A stretch of 54,226 nucleotides of DNA from Rhizobium sp. AC27/96 (GTDB lineage Bacteria; Pseudomonadota; Alphaproteobacteria; Rhizobiales; Rhizobiaceae), in assembly GCF_001692325.1 (NCBI RefSeq), contig NZ_LXKN01000029.1, positions 1 to 54,226 of the forward strand, written 5' to 3'. Position 1 is the first letter of the stretch. Every line of letters begins with the position of its first letter. Shown in pieces: positions 18,451-28,239 of the stretch. The position numbers were made by a program, and so were the translations under genes. The notes under the pieces were generated by a model. The model was not told the origin of the DNA and did no database searches. It saw only the letters and a program-made list of their open reading frames with translations.

Positions 18451-19292
18451 CCCTTGACGCCGCCATTGGTCAGCCCGGAGATCAGGGCGCGTTGCATGAC
18501 AAGGCCGATCAGCACCGGGGGCAGGGCGGCCAACACGCCGGCAGTCGCGATCAGTCCGTAATCCGAGACACGGCCGCCGGCGAGATCCGCAATGGCGACG
18601 GTGAGGGTCTTGGCGCGCTGGTCGGAGGTGAAGAGCAGCGCATAGAAGAATTCATCCCAGGCAAGTAGGAAGGCGAATAGCGCCGAGGTCGCCACCACGG
18701 GCATGGCAAGCGGCAGCGTGATGATCCTCAGAGTCTGGAACAGCCCGGCGCCGTCGATCATCGCGGCCGCCTCGATCTCCTTCGGAATGGAATCGAAGCC
18801 GGATTTCATCAGCCAGGTCGTAAACGGCGCCAGGATCGTCAGATAGACGAGCGCCAGGCCGAAGACGTTGTTGAGCAGGCCGAGATAGGCAAGGCCCATA
18901 TAGAGCGGCACGGCGAGCGCCACGGGCGGCAGCATGTAGGTGGCGATCACCATGGAGAGCGACCAGCCGACAGACGGCGTGCGAGACACGGCCCAGCCGG
19001 CCGGGATGGCGAGTGCGATCGCGGCGATGGTGGCCATGCCTGCCACTTCGATGCTGTTGCGCAGCGACGAGGTGAAGGCGGCACCCTCACTGTTTTCCAG
19101 CGTCGACAAGAGCACCTTGTAGCGCGAGAAATCCGCCGTCTGCGGCCACCAGCGCAAGGGCTTGGCGGCAAGGTCGGCAGCCGGCGAAATGCTCATGATG
19201 AAAAGCCAGGCGATCGGCGCCAGGATAACGACTGCGAGCAGGATGGCGCAGACATAGATGAAGCAGGTAAAGAGCGGGCTCTTGCGTTCCAT
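18447..19292 (-). CDS. ABC sugar permease (second subunit, MalG-like), operon 1
   Basis: 281 residues, six hydrophobic helices. The EAA loop that docks to the ATPase is visible as EIEAAAMIDGAGLFQTLRII (about 193-212). The N-terminus (FTCFIYVCAILLAVVILAPI) and the length fit the CUT1 MalG-type subunit. Start and the stop of the preceding permease share one nucleotide. Confidence 0.9.
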   Translation of the reverse strand: MERKSPLFTCFIYVCAILLAVVILAPIAWLFIMSISPAADLAAKPLRWWPQTADFSRYKVLLSTLENSEGAAFTSSLRNSIEVAGMATIAAIALAIPAGWAVSRTPSVGWSLSMVIATYMLPPVALAVPLYMGLAYLGLLNNVFGLALVYLTILAPFTTWLMKSGFDSIPKEIEAAAMIDGAGLFQTLRIITLPLAMPVVATSALFAFLLAWDEFFYALLFTSDQRAKTLTVAIADLAGGRVSDYGLIATAGVLAALPPVLIGLVMQRALISGLTNGGVKG

Positions 19293-20176
19293 CAGGTGGC
19301 ACTCCCTGCGGTTTTGCGGACAAGGGCGGCATAGGCGGCGGCCAGCACCGTGACCAGCAGCGTGACGATCAGGGCAAGCGACGCGCCGGACCCCGCTCGC
19401 TGGAAGGAGAATGCCTCCTGATAAACGAGGATCGACAGCGTGCGTGTGCTGTTTGCCGGGCCGCCGCGCGTCATGACCCAGATGATGTCGAAGACCTTGA
19501 AGGCCTCGATGGTGCGGAGCACTAGCGCCACCATCAACGGTCCGACAAGATAGGGAAGGATGACGAAACGGAAGCGCTTCAAAGGACCGGCGCCGTCCAC
19601 AAGCGAGGCGGCAACGATATCGCGCGGCACGGCCTGCAGTGCTGCAAGCGCAATCAGCGCCACCAGCGGGAAGTTCTTCCAGCAGTCCGCAACGATGAGC
19701 GCTGTCAGCGCCGTGCCAGGTTCGCCGAGCCAGGAGCGGTAGGCGTCCAGCAGGCCGAGCTGGGTCAGCGCTGCGTTGAGAGCGCCATATTCCGGATTAT
19801 AGATCAGCCGCCAGAGCGTGGCATTGACGACTGTCGGCAGCGCCCAGGGCAGGATCATCAGCGCGCGCAGCACGCCGCGCCCCTTGAAGTCCTGGTTCAA
19901 CAGCAGCGCGGCGAGCACGCCGAGCACCATTTCGGCGGCAACGGAGATGATCGCGAACCAGGCAGTGGTGATCAGGGTGCGCTGGAAATTGAAATTCGCC
20001 AGCATCTTCGCGTAATTGTCGATGCCGACGAAATTACCGCCGGTTCCGACAAGCTTTGCATCGGTGAAAGAAAGGCCGATGGTATCGATGAGCGGCCAGC
20101 CGATGACGGCGATCATCATCACCAGCAGCGGCAACATCAAAAACCAGGCGCGAGTTGTCATGGAGGTGCCGGACAT
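19292..20176 (-). CDS. ABC sugar permease (first subunit, MalF-like), operon 1
   Basis: 294 residues, about six helices, with the EAA loop as 'DIVAASLVDGAGPLKRFRFV' (about 205-224). CUT1 family MalF-type subunit without the large periplasmic insertion seen in E. coli MalF, as usual for alphaproteobacteria. It is separated from the binding-protein gene by 71 nt that hold a strong hairpin. Confidence 0.9.
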   Translation of the reverse strand: MSGTSMTTRAWFLMLPLLVMMIAVIGWPLIDTIGLSFTDAKLVGTGGNFVGIDNYAKMLANFNFQRTLITTAWFAIISVAAEMVLGVLAALLLNQDFKGRGVLRALMILPWALPTVVNATLWRLIYNPEYGALNAALTQLGLLDAYRSWLGEPGTALTALIVADCWKNFPLVALIALAALQAVPRDIVAASLVDGAGPLKRFRFVILPYLVGPLMVALVLRTIEAFKVFDIIWVMTRGGPANSTRTLSILVYQEAFSFQRAGSGASLALIVTLLVTVLAAAYAALVRKTAGSAT

Positions 20177-20215
20177 GACGGGCCCCTTCTTTCATTCTTC
20201 ATGGAGGATGAGAGG

Positions 20216-20238
20216 CGGGCGGCGCAATGCGCCGCCCG
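20216..20238 (-). terminator. GC-rich hairpin between binding-protein and permease genes
   Basis: CGGGCGGCGC (20216-20225) and GCGCCGCCCG (20229-20238) form a perfect 10-bp stem with an AAT loop, without a T-run. Located just after the binding-protein stop inside the operon, it probably protects the upstream mRNA or dampens read-through, giving more binding protein than permease, as known for malE-malF-type operons. Confidence 0.6.
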
Positions 20239-20247
20239 GTTAGACTA

Positions 20248-21486
20248 TCAGAGATCGCTGTTGTCAGCAGCAGACTTCAGCGCGTCTTCCGGAGAAGACT
20301 GGCCGAGCAGCGATTCCTGGATCGCCTGCTGAAGTGCCGTGGACAGTTCCTGATATTTGGGCGTGTTCGGACGCGGATACATGGCGGCGAGGCCGACCTT
20401 TGCGGCCGCGATCAGTTCTTCCTGGCCCTTGGTCACGGCCGGGTCGCTATAGGACGATGCCCAGATCGGCAGGCTGAGCTTGGCATACTGGTTCTGCGTC
20501 GCCTGCGAGGTCATGAACGTGATGTACTTCCAGGCCTCATCCGGATGCTTGCTGGCCGTGGTGATGCCGAGACCCATAGAGCCATTGACGGCCGAAGCCT
20601 CGCTCTTGCCGGCAACGCCCGGAGCCGGCACGACGCCGACCTTGCCGGCAACCTTGCTGTCCTTCGGGTCGTTGGCCATGTTGTACATGTAGGTCCAGTT
20701 CAGCGCGAAGGCGGCATCGCCGTTTTCGAAGACCTTGCGGACGTCCTCTTCGAGGAATTCCTTGGAGTTCGGATTGGTGAGGCCGGACTTGTAGCTGTTG
20801 ACCATGTATTTCAGCGCATCGAGGCCGCCGCCATTCTGAAAGTCCGGCTTGCCGTCCTTCAGGAAGTCGCCCTTATAGGCGCTGACGAGCGTGGTGTAGT
20901 CGCAGATTGCGGCTTCCGCCTGCGACCAGCTCCAGGCGATCGGCGTTGCCAGCAGGCCCTTGTCCTTGATTGTCTTGGCCTGTTCGTTCAGCTCGTCCCA
21001 GGTCTTCGGCGGCGTCTTGATGCCGGCCTTTTCCAGGATTTCCTTGTTGTAGAACAGATACTTGGTGTCGAGGATCCACGGCATGCCATAGTACTTGCCG
21101 TCATACTGGACCGTCGTCCAGGCGCCTGGCAGGACGTTCTTCTTCGTGTCGTCGGAGATGCGCGAGGAAACGTCGACCAGAACCTTGTTGGTCGCGTATT
21201 CGGCAGGCCAGATCACGTCGAAGAGCACGACGTCGTAGCCGCCGCCGGAGCCCTGCGCCAGCACGGTCTTGTCGTGCAGGCCTTCGTAAGGCACGAATTC
21301 GAGATTGACCTTGATGTCCGGATTGGCCTTGGAGAAGGCATCCGTCATGGCGCGCACGTCGGCTTCGCTATAGGCGGCCTGCGCCATGAAGAGGGCATTG
21401 ATCGTCGTTTCGGCAAAGGCATGCGAGGCGAAAGATACGCCAATCAGCGCTGCGCCGAGCAATGTCTTGTTCAATGATTTCAACAT
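20248..21486 (-). CDS. ABC sugar-binding protein, operon 1
   Basis: 412 residues from the ATG at 21486, which has GGAGG 5 nt upstream; the open frame continues much further upstream but without signal peptide logic. The Sec signal peptide ends SHAFA-ETT. The mature part is a family 1 extracellular solute-binding protein: NPDIKVNLEFVPYEGLHDK at the N-lobe, YDVVLFDVIWPAEY, YYGMPWILDTKYLFYNKEIL and MGLGITTASKHPDEAWKYI. It captures the sugar in the periplasm and delivers it to the permeases. First gene of the six-gene operon; its promoter faces the ROK gene. Confidence 0.92.
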   Translation of the reverse strand: MLKSLNKTLLGAALIGVSFASHAFAETTINALFMAQAAYSEADVRAMTDAFSKANPDIKVNLEFVPYEGLHDKTVLAQGSGGGYDVVLFDVIWPAEYATNKVLVDVSSRISDDTKKNVLPGAWTTVQYDGKYYGMPWILDTKYLFYNKEILEKAGIKTPPKTWDELNEQAKTIKDKGLLATPIAWSWSQAEAAICDYTTLVSAYKGDFLKDGKPDFQNGGGLDALKYMVNSYKSGLTNPNSKEFLEEDVRKVFENGDAAFALNWTYMYNMANDPKDSKVAGKVGVVPAPGVAGKSEASAVNGSMGLGITTASKHPDEAWKYITFMTSQATQNQYAKLSLPIWASSYSDPAVTKGQEELIAAAKVGLAAMYPRPNTPKYQELSTALQQAIQESLLGQSSPEDALKSAADNSDL

Positions 21487-21656
21487 TCCATCCTCCAGTT
21501 TTTGACAGTCACGCGATGTTCCCGAGGGCGGCTGAAGCGTCGCCTTCGGTTGTCGGGCAGGCAATTGGCCGGGCATCTGCCGAACATGGATCGGCATGTC
21601 TTCGGAGCCCTGGAGCTCCCTGCGTGTTCCCTGATGAAACTCTGTGGTTTCTTTTA

Positions 21657-21697
21657 AGTCAATTGTCTTGACTAATTTGTTCTTCAATATTCTATTG
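21657..21697. promoter_or_regulatory. Operator-like inverted repeats and promoter in ROK/ABC divergent region
   Basis: Two inverted repeats lie just before the ROK gene: AGTCAA-ttgtc-TTGACT (21657-21673) and CAATA-ttc-TATTG (21685-21697). TTGACT (21668-21673) could be a -35 box with TCTATT (21691-21696) as a weak -10 at 17-nt spacing, so a repressor bound here would overlap the promoter. Plausible autoregulatory site of the ROK protein; not proven. Confidence 0.45.
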
Positions 21698-21717
21698 GTG
21701 TCAAGAGGCAAAAACAG

Positions 21718-22917
21718 ATGAACGATATTCGCCCGATCCGGGCTACGAGCGGAACGAACCACGAAGGCACCAGTGCCCATAACCGGCGGGTGATTATCGA
21801 TGCCCTGCGACTGAACGGTGCGCTGTCGCGCGCCGATCTGGCGCGCGCGACCCGCCTGACGAAGCAGACGGTCTCCAACATCATGGAGGAGCTGGAAAAC
21901 GACGGGCTGGTGACTTCGCGGGAAACCGTGCGGCGCGGCCGGGGCCAACCCTCGACGCCCTATGGCTTGGTGCCGGAAGGCGCCTTCGCGATCGGCCTGC
22001 AGATCGACCGTCACATCACACGGGCCATCGCTGTCGATCTGGTCGGCAATGTGTTGATCCGCAAGGAGGCAAACCTGCCGGCCGGTGGACCGGTCACCGG
22101 CACGCCCGTGGTGTTGCAGCTCGTGCAGGAAATCCGCACCGAGCTCAAGCTGCTTGCGGCACAGGCGGAGAAGCGCCTTGTCGGGCTTGGGGTCGCCATG
22201 CCGGGGCCGTTCGGCACCGACCAGGATGAGGCCGAAAATCCCTGGATGATGGGTCCCTGGCAGCGTTTCCCGCTTCTCGAAACGCTGTCGGCCGGCACCG
22301 GCCTCAACGTCACCCTGCAAAACGACGCCGCTGCCTGCGCCACCGCCGAGCGCATGGTCGGCGCCGCGCATGGGCTCGATCATGCCGTCTGCCTCTATGT
22401 CGGCTACGGTATCGGCGCGGGGCTGATCCTCGGCGGCGAGCTCTATAGCGGCGCCCGCGGCAATGCCGGTGAAATCGGCATGGCGCTATTGTCGGTCAGC
22501 GGCCGGCGAACCGTGGAGCATAACGCCTCCCTGGCTTCGCTTTACGAGCATCTGGGCGTCGATCCGATGACGCCTGATATCTATTCGCTGATAGACAAGC
22601 GTGCCGCCGCGGGTGATCCGGAGATTCTGGCCTGGATCGAAAAGGCGGCCATCGACCTGCGCTGGAGCGTGCATCTCATCGAAACCGTCTTCGATCCGCA
22701 GACTGTGATCCTGTGTGGCGGCGCGCCTGCAGCGCTTGCGACGCGGTTGATCGACGCCATGCAGCCGCTGTTGCCGTCCAATGCCGATCGCGCGGACCGG
22801 CCTTTGCCGCGCCTGCAGCTCGGCATGACAGATCCCTGGGCCGTTGCGCGCGGCGCAGCGGTCGAGCCGATCGGCCATGCCTTCGATCCGCGTTTCTCGG
22901 CGATCCTGAAGTCCTGA
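21718..22917 (+). CDS. ROK-family transcriptional regulator
   Basis: 399 residues. A winged helix-turn-helix (about 20-75: LNGALSRADLARATRLTKQT...NIMEELENDGLV) precedes a ROK sugar-kinase-like domain with the ATP/phosphate-loop remnants (LQNDAAACATAERM, GYGIGAGLILGGELY) and GEIGM (251-255). The usual zinc motif of ROK proteins (GEIGH followed by C-x-C-G-x-x-G-C) is missing: the His is Met and none of the cysteines is present, so it is unlikely to be a working kinase. Divergent from operon 1, it probably represses that operon and is released by its sugar or sugar phosphate. Confidence 0.9.
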   Translation: MNDIRPIRATSGTNHEGTSAHNRRVIIDALRLNGALSRADLARATRLTKQTVSNIMEELENDGLVTSRETVRRGRGQPSTPYGLVPEGAFAIGLQIDRHITRAIAVDLVGNVLIRKEANLPAGGPVTGTPVVLQLVQEIRTELKLLAAQAEKRLVGLGVAMPGPFGTDQDEAENPWMMGPWQRFPLLETLSAGTGLNVTLQNDAAACATAERMVGAAHGLDHAVCLYVGYGIGAGLILGGELYSGARGNAGEIGMALLSVSGRRTVEHNASLASLYEHLGVDPMTPDIYSLIDKRAAAGDPEILAWIEKAAIDLRWSVHLIETVFDPQTVILCGGAPAALATRLIDAMQPLLPSNADRADRPLPRLQLGMTDPWAVARGAAVEPIGHAFDPRFSAILKS

Positions 22918-22920
22918 CGT

Positions 22921-23256
22921 TTAGGGATGGCGCGGGCTTGCGCCGAGGCGAGCCAGCACCTTGTTCGGAATGCCGTAGCGCTGGATGATCTCGCGGCCAT
23001 TGCGCAGGCCGCAGATCTCGCGATGAATGAACATGGCCCAGACGGCTTGTGCTGCGGTATCGACCAGCCGTTCGTGCTCGACGCCGTGCTTGCCCTTGGC
23101 TTCGGCCTCTTGCAGGGCAGCAAGCGCCGCCTCGACCTTCAGGCCGTTTTGGCCGAGCGTGCTGGCACGCTCCGACATCAGCTCATATTCGAGAATCCCG
23201 AGGCCGGTCGCCATCATGTTGGTGGGATTCAAACTGCCGGGCAGGCGAACTGTCAT
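22921..23256 (-). CDS. Conserved small protein, DUF6665-like
   Basis: 111 residues from the ATG at 23256 (GGAG 6 nt upstream); upstream in-frame ATGs lack a site. Helical, charged and soluble: GLGILEYELMSERASTLGQN, then a long helix KVEAALAALQEAEAK and the C-terminal WAMFIHREICGLRNGREIIQ. The pattern agrees with my memory of DUF6665 proteins in Rhizobiales; function unknown. It converges tail to tail with the ROK gene, 3 nt apart. Confidence 0.65.
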   Translation of the reverse strand: MTVRLPGSLNPTNMMATGLGILEYELMSERASTLGQNGLKVEAALAALQEAEAKGKHGVEHERLVDTAAQAVWAMFIHREICGLRNGREIIQRYGIPNKVLARLGASPRHP

Positions 23257-23488
23257 CTCAAGCTCCGCATGCTGATGATCTGTCCTCAGCCGATTCTGCA
23301 CAATTCCAGCGTCATTTCCAGATCACGGCTGCGGCATTTTGATCGTCAGGACACGCAATGCGGGCCATTGAATTTCCTGTCGTCAGGACGCTTTTCGGGT
23401 GGCTCATGCCGGGTATTTGGGGTCCTATGCCAAGACCGCAAAGAGATAGCCTAGCCCTTGTGGTGTGATTCGGTGAAAGGATATCTGC

Positions 23489-24022
23489 ATGACCAAAGCT
23501 TCACGAGACGCCGGTAAGCAGTATGTCTGCCGGATCATCGCCTCGCCCGTCGGAGAGCTGAAGCTTGTCGGCAGCGATGACGGGCTTGCCGCGATCCTAT
23601 GGGACAATGATCGGCCCAACCGTGTGCCTCTGCTAATCGTTGCGGAGGATGAAAACCATCCCGTCCTGCTGGAGACGGAGCGGCAGCTCCGGGAGTATTT
23701 CGCCGGCGAACGAACATCTTTCGATCTCCCGCTCGACTTCTCCGGAACGGAGTTTCAGCGGAAAGTCTGGCATGCATTGCTGGCCATTCCCTTCGGCGAG
23801 ACGCGTACCTACAGCCAGATCGCAGCGGAGATCGGGGCCGCCAAAGCGATCCGGGCGGTGGGCGCTGCCAATGGCCGCAACCCGATCTCGATCATCGCCC
23901 CTTGCCATCGGGTCATCGGCTCGGCGGGTGATCTCAGAGGATTTGCCGGCGGTCTCGAGCGCAAGGTCTACCTGCTGCGCCTCGAAGGGACCGAGACGAA
24001 AGCCTTCGACTTCGCTGCTTGA
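23489..24022 (+). CDS. ogt: Methylated-DNA--protein-cysteine methyltransferase
   Basis: 177 residues. Removes the methyl or alkyl group from O6-alkylguanine by suicidal transfer to its own cysteine. The active-site PCHR (Cys139) stands in SIIAPCHRVIG; the DNA-binding helix region TYSQIAAEIGAAKAIRAVGA precedes it and ANGRNP supplies the Arg finger context. The length fits Ogt rather than the Ada fusion (no AraC or phosphotriester domain). Single gene, followed by a strong bidirectional terminator. Confidence 0.93.
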   Translation: MTKASRDAGKQYVCRIIASPVGELKLVGSDDGLAAILWDNDRPNRVPLLIVAEDENHPVLLETERQLREYFAGERTSFDLPLDFSGTEFQRKVWHALLAIPFGETRTYSQIAAEIGAAKAIRAVGAANGRNPISIIAPCHRVIGSAGDLRGFAGGLERKVYLLRLEGTETKAFDFAA

Positions 24023-24056
24023 GCGAATGCCGCGGGATTGCCGGCAGCTCTAATGC

Positions 24057-24090
24057 AAACAGCCCATCCGGAAAGCCGGATGGGCTGTTT
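24057..24090. terminator. Bidirectional intrinsic terminator
   Basis: A perfect 15-bp stem: AAACAGCCCATCCGG (24057-24071), loop AAAG, CCGGATGGGCTGTTT (24076-24090), with T-rich ends on both strands. It separates ogt (plus) from the fused oxidoreductase gene (minus). Confidence 0.92.
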
Positions 24091-24145
24091 CGATTTTATC
24101 CATTTGGGCGCGGCTGGCGATGGCGCCGCCAGCCGCCGTATCGTC

Positions 24146-26149
24146 TTAGCCTTCGAGCCACTTCACCTGTTCGGGCGTCAGCTTGATATCGAGCGCCGAC
24201 AGGCTGTCTTCCAGCTCGGCGATCGTGCGCGGTCCGATCAGCGGTATCACCGGGAACGGCTGGGCGATGACATAGGCAAGCGCGATGTGGATCGGGTTGC
24301 GGCCGAGTTTCTGCGCCAGTTCGATCGCCCTGTCGCGGCGGCCGAAATTGCGATCGGAATACCAGACGCGAACCAGTTCCTCGTCGTCTCGCTTGTCGCG
24401 GCCGGCACGGTCGGTGAAGAAGCCGCGACCCTGGCTCGACCAGGCGAAGTTCGGGAGCTGCTTGGCATTCAGCCAGGCTTTCCACTCATCGTCGGAAGCT
24501 GCGATGCATCCGGCCCAGATCGGATCGAGCATTTCAGCGAGCGAGAAGTTGTTGGAAAGCGCCGCCGGAGCTGCCTTGCCGTTCTTCTCGGCATAGGCAA
24601 TTGCCCCGTCGAATCGGGCACGCGTCCAGTTCGAGCCGCCGAAGATGCCGCGAATACGGCCAGCCTTGACCTCCGCATCCATGGCATCCACGAACTCGCC
24701 GACCGGAATGTCGGTATTGTCGCGATGCATGAAGTAGATATCGACATAGTCGGTCTTCAGCCGGTTGAGCGACTGGTCGAGCTGTTTGCCGATCATGTCC
24801 GGGTAGCACAACGGCGAATGCACGCCCTTGCCGATCAGTACGATCTCTTCGCGCGGAACGTTCCGGCTGGTGTGCCAATCGCCGAAGATGCTCTCCGTCT
24901 TGCCGCCGCTATAGACATAGGCGGTGTCGAAGGCGTTGCCGCCGGCTTCATAAAAGGCGTCGAGCGTCAGGGATGCCGAGGCGAAGTTCGGGAAGAATTC
25001 GAAGCCGAGCATGACGAGCGATGCCGGCTTGGCGACGCCCGGAATGCTGCGCTTGGGAATGCTGTTGCCCTTGACGACGGTCGCACCGGCAATGTTCTTC
25101 GTCCTGTGGGTTGCCTTCTCGACCTCGTATTCGAGACCGATGGAGGCGCGCCATTGATCGAGAACCCGGAGATTGCCGATCGAATCCGCCCAGCCGATGC
25201 CCGGATAGGCAAATTCCTGTTTGCCTGCACGAATGGCATCGCCAGCGGCATCGACTTCGAAGGAATAGAGCCAGCGCTCCTCCTTGACTTCGATGGTCTG
25301 GCTCTCGCCGCCCTTGATGAGCTCGATCTTGCCGACGCCGCCCTTGTGGCCGGAAGCGAACCAGAAATCCGTGACTTCGAGGCGCCCTTCCGAGCCGATG
25401 ATGCGCAGCGTGTTGTCCTGGTTCGCCATGATCGAGCAGGAGACTTCGGCAATGACGTTGTTCGGGAATTTCAGCACCGCCGATGCCCATTCGTCGACGC
25501 CCGTCTGGCCGAGATGGCCGACGCCGGAGACCTTGTCGGGATCGAGGAACGGCTTGCCGTCCCGAGCGCCGGCGATGAGGCGGGCCATCGACACCGGATA
25601 GCCGCCGACATCGAGAATGCCGCCGCCGGCCGTTTCGTTGGCAAACAGCCGGTGTTCCGGCTTGACGGTGCCCATGTTGAAACCGAAGGACGAGCGGATG
25701 ATGCGCAGTTCACCGATCGCTCCGCTCTTCACCAGTTCGATCAGCTTGGCGGTCTGCGGATGCACGCGGTACATGAAGGCCTCGCCGGCAAAGACGCCGG
25801 CCTTCCTGGCTTCGTAGTAGATGGCCTCGGCATCGAAAGCCGAGAGCGCGATCGGCTTCTCGACAAGCACATGCTTGCCGGCGCGGATTGCCTTGATCGC
25901 CCATTCGGCATGGCCGGTGTGCGGTGTGGCGATGTAGACGGCGTCGATGTCCTTGTCGGCGAGCAGCGCTTCATAGCCATTGACGATGCGCGCGCCGGGG
26001 AAGCCGTCGCCGAGACCAGGCTTGTCCGGATTGCGGCTGGCGATGGCGACCAGCTTGCCGCTGCGGGAATGGGCGACACCCTCGGCAAAAGTCTGGGCGA
26101 TCCTGCCGGGGCCAATAATGCCCCAGCGGATGGGTGTATCTGTACTCAT
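24146..26149 (-). CDS. Fused Gfo/Idh/MocA dehydrogenase and aldo/keto reductase
   Basis: 667 residues from the ATG at 26149 (AAGGA 7 nt upstream). Residues 1-345 are a Gfo/Idh/MocA NAD(P)-dependent sugar/polyol dehydrogenase: Rossmann motif GIIGPGRIAQTFAEG (10-24), catalytic Lys98 in VEKPIALS, and substrate-side GGGILDVGGYPV. Residues about 372-667 are an aldo/keto reductase with the complete tetrad D408, Y413 (in FDTAYVY), K441 and H475 (in YFMHRDN). The reading frame is continuous through the linker, so this is a true fusion and not a sequencing artefact visible to me. It is the last gene after the second ABC operon, separated from the ATPase by an extragenic repeat, and likely oxidises/reduces the imported sugar or cyclitol. 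Confidence 0.88.
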   Translation of the reverse strand: MSTDTPIRWGIIGPGRIAQTFAEGVAHSRSGKLVAIASRNPDKPGLGDGFPGARIVNGYEALLADKDIDAVYIATPHTGHAEWAIKAIRAGKHVLVEKPIALSAFDAEAIYYEARKAGVFAGEAFMYRVHPQTAKLIELVKSGAIGELRIIRSSFGFNMGTVKPEHRLFANETAGGGILDVGGYPVSMARLIAGARDGKPFLDPDKVSGVGHLGQTGVDEWASAVLKFPNNVIAEVSCSIMANQDNTLRIIGSEGRLEVTDFWFASGHKGGVGKIELIKGGESQTIEVKEERWLYSFEVDAAGDAIRAGKQEFAYPGIGWADSIGNLRVLDQWRASIGLEYEVEKATHRTKNIAGATVVKGNSIPKRSIPGVAKPASLVMLGFEFFPNFASASLTLDAFYEAGGNAFDTAYVYSGGKTESIFGDWHTSRNVPREEIVLIGKGVHSPLCYPDMIGKQLDQSLNRLKTDYVDIYFMHRDNTDIPVGEFVDAMDAEVKAGRIRGIFGGSNWTRARFDGAIAYAEKNGKAAPAALSNNFSLAEMLDPIWAGCIAASDDEWKAWLNAKQLPNFAWSSQGRGFFTDRAGRDKRDDEELVRVWYSDRNFGRRDRAIELAQKLGRNPIHIALAYVIAQPFPVIPLIGPRTIAELEDSLSALDIKLTPEQVKWLEG

Positions 26150-26217
26150 GGAACGATCCTTTCGTAAATCTGCATGCTGTCTTGGGAGGGGTCGGAGCGC
26201 GCCACGTCGATCGCTGA

Positions 26218-26290
26218 AGCGCTCCAAGCCTTTGTTTTGGGCAATTCCGGACGGAAAACTGCTGCGCACTTTTCCTGGAATTGCTTTGAG
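26218..26290. repeat. Extragenic repeat, family A copy 1
   Basis: About 70 bp with GACGGAAAACTGCTGCGCA and TTTTCCTGGAATTGC elements. Its reverse complement matches the repeat at 34478-34543 over most of its length. It lies between the operon-2 ATPase and the fused oxidoreductase gene. This kind of sequence is, to my knowledge, widespread in rhizobial intergenic regions. Confidence 0.7.
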
Positions 26291-26298
26291 GGCAGCGC

Positions 26299-27387
<1,089 letters not shown>

Positions 27388-27402
27388 ACGGGTCTCCCGG
27401 AA

Positions 27403-28239
27403 TTATTTGATTGCGCCGGCGGCGATGCCGGCGATGAAGTGGCGCTGCAGGAGAACGAAGATGATGAGGATCGGCGCCGTCAACATCACCGCGCCGGCCA
27501 TGATGCCGCCCCAGGAGACCCTGGTGAGGCCGATAAGCGTTCCGAGCGCCACGGGCGCGGTCATCATTCCCGGCCGGGAATTGATGAGCAGCGGCCAGAG
27601 GTAGTTGTTCCAGGAGGCCAGGAACAGGATGATGGCGAGCGCCGCCATCGTCGGCCTTGCGAGTGGCAGGGCGATGCGCAGGAAGATCTGCCATTCCTTG
27701 ACACCCTCGACGCGCGCCGCGTCAAACAGCTCGCCGGGCATCATCGAGAAGGCTTGGCGCATGAACAGCACGCCGAGCGAATTAAAGAGCGGTGGCACGA
27801 TCAGCGCCACCCATGTGTTCGCAAGCCCGAAATCGCGCGCCACCATGATGAATTGCGGGATGATGACGACGGAATAGGGGAGCGTGATCGTCCCGAGGAT
27901 GATGCCCACGACAACGGATTGGCCGAGGAAACGGTAGCGTGCGAGCGCCCATCCCGCCATCGACGTCAGCATCACAGACAGGACCGTATAGACGATGGCA
28001 ACGACGATGGAGATCGTCATGGCGCCGATGAAGTTGGTGTCGGCCTGCAGGTTGCGGAAGTTGTCCATGAACCCTGTCGACGGCGTCAGGATGATGCCCG
28101 GGCTGAAAATGCCGTAATCAGGCATGGTCGAGAAGACGAACATCATCCACAGCGGAAACAGCCAGATGATGGCGAGCGGCGCCAGCAGGCCGTGCAGGGC
28201 GAGCGAGCGGATCAGATTGGATTTGGACTTTGATTTCAT
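27403..28239 (-). CDS. ABC sugar permease (MalG-like), operon 2
   Basis: 278 residues, six helices, EAA loop ELFDAARVEGVKEWQIFLRI (about 189-208). CUT1 second permease. Its start overlaps the preceding permease stop by 4 nt and it ends 15 nt before the ATPase gene. Confidence 0.9.
   Translation of the reverse strand: MKSKSKSNLIRSLALHGLLAPLAIIWLFPLWMMFVFSTMPDYGIFSPGIILTPSTGFMDNFRNLQADTNFIGAMTISIVVAIVYTVLSVMLTSMAGWALARYRFLGQSVVVGIILGTITLPYSVVIIPQFIMVARDFGLANTWVALIVPPLFNSLGVLFMRQAFSMMPGELFDAARVEGVKEWQIFLRIALPLARPTMAALAIILFLASWNNYLWPLLINSRPGMMTAPVALGTLIGLTRVSWGGIMAGAVMLTAPILIIFVLLQRHFIAGIAAGAIK

Noticed and set aside
24038..26167. 709-residue open frame on the plus strand
   Set aside because: Antisense of the Gfo/AKR fusion gene, which has catalytic motifs, a ribosome site and a terminator.
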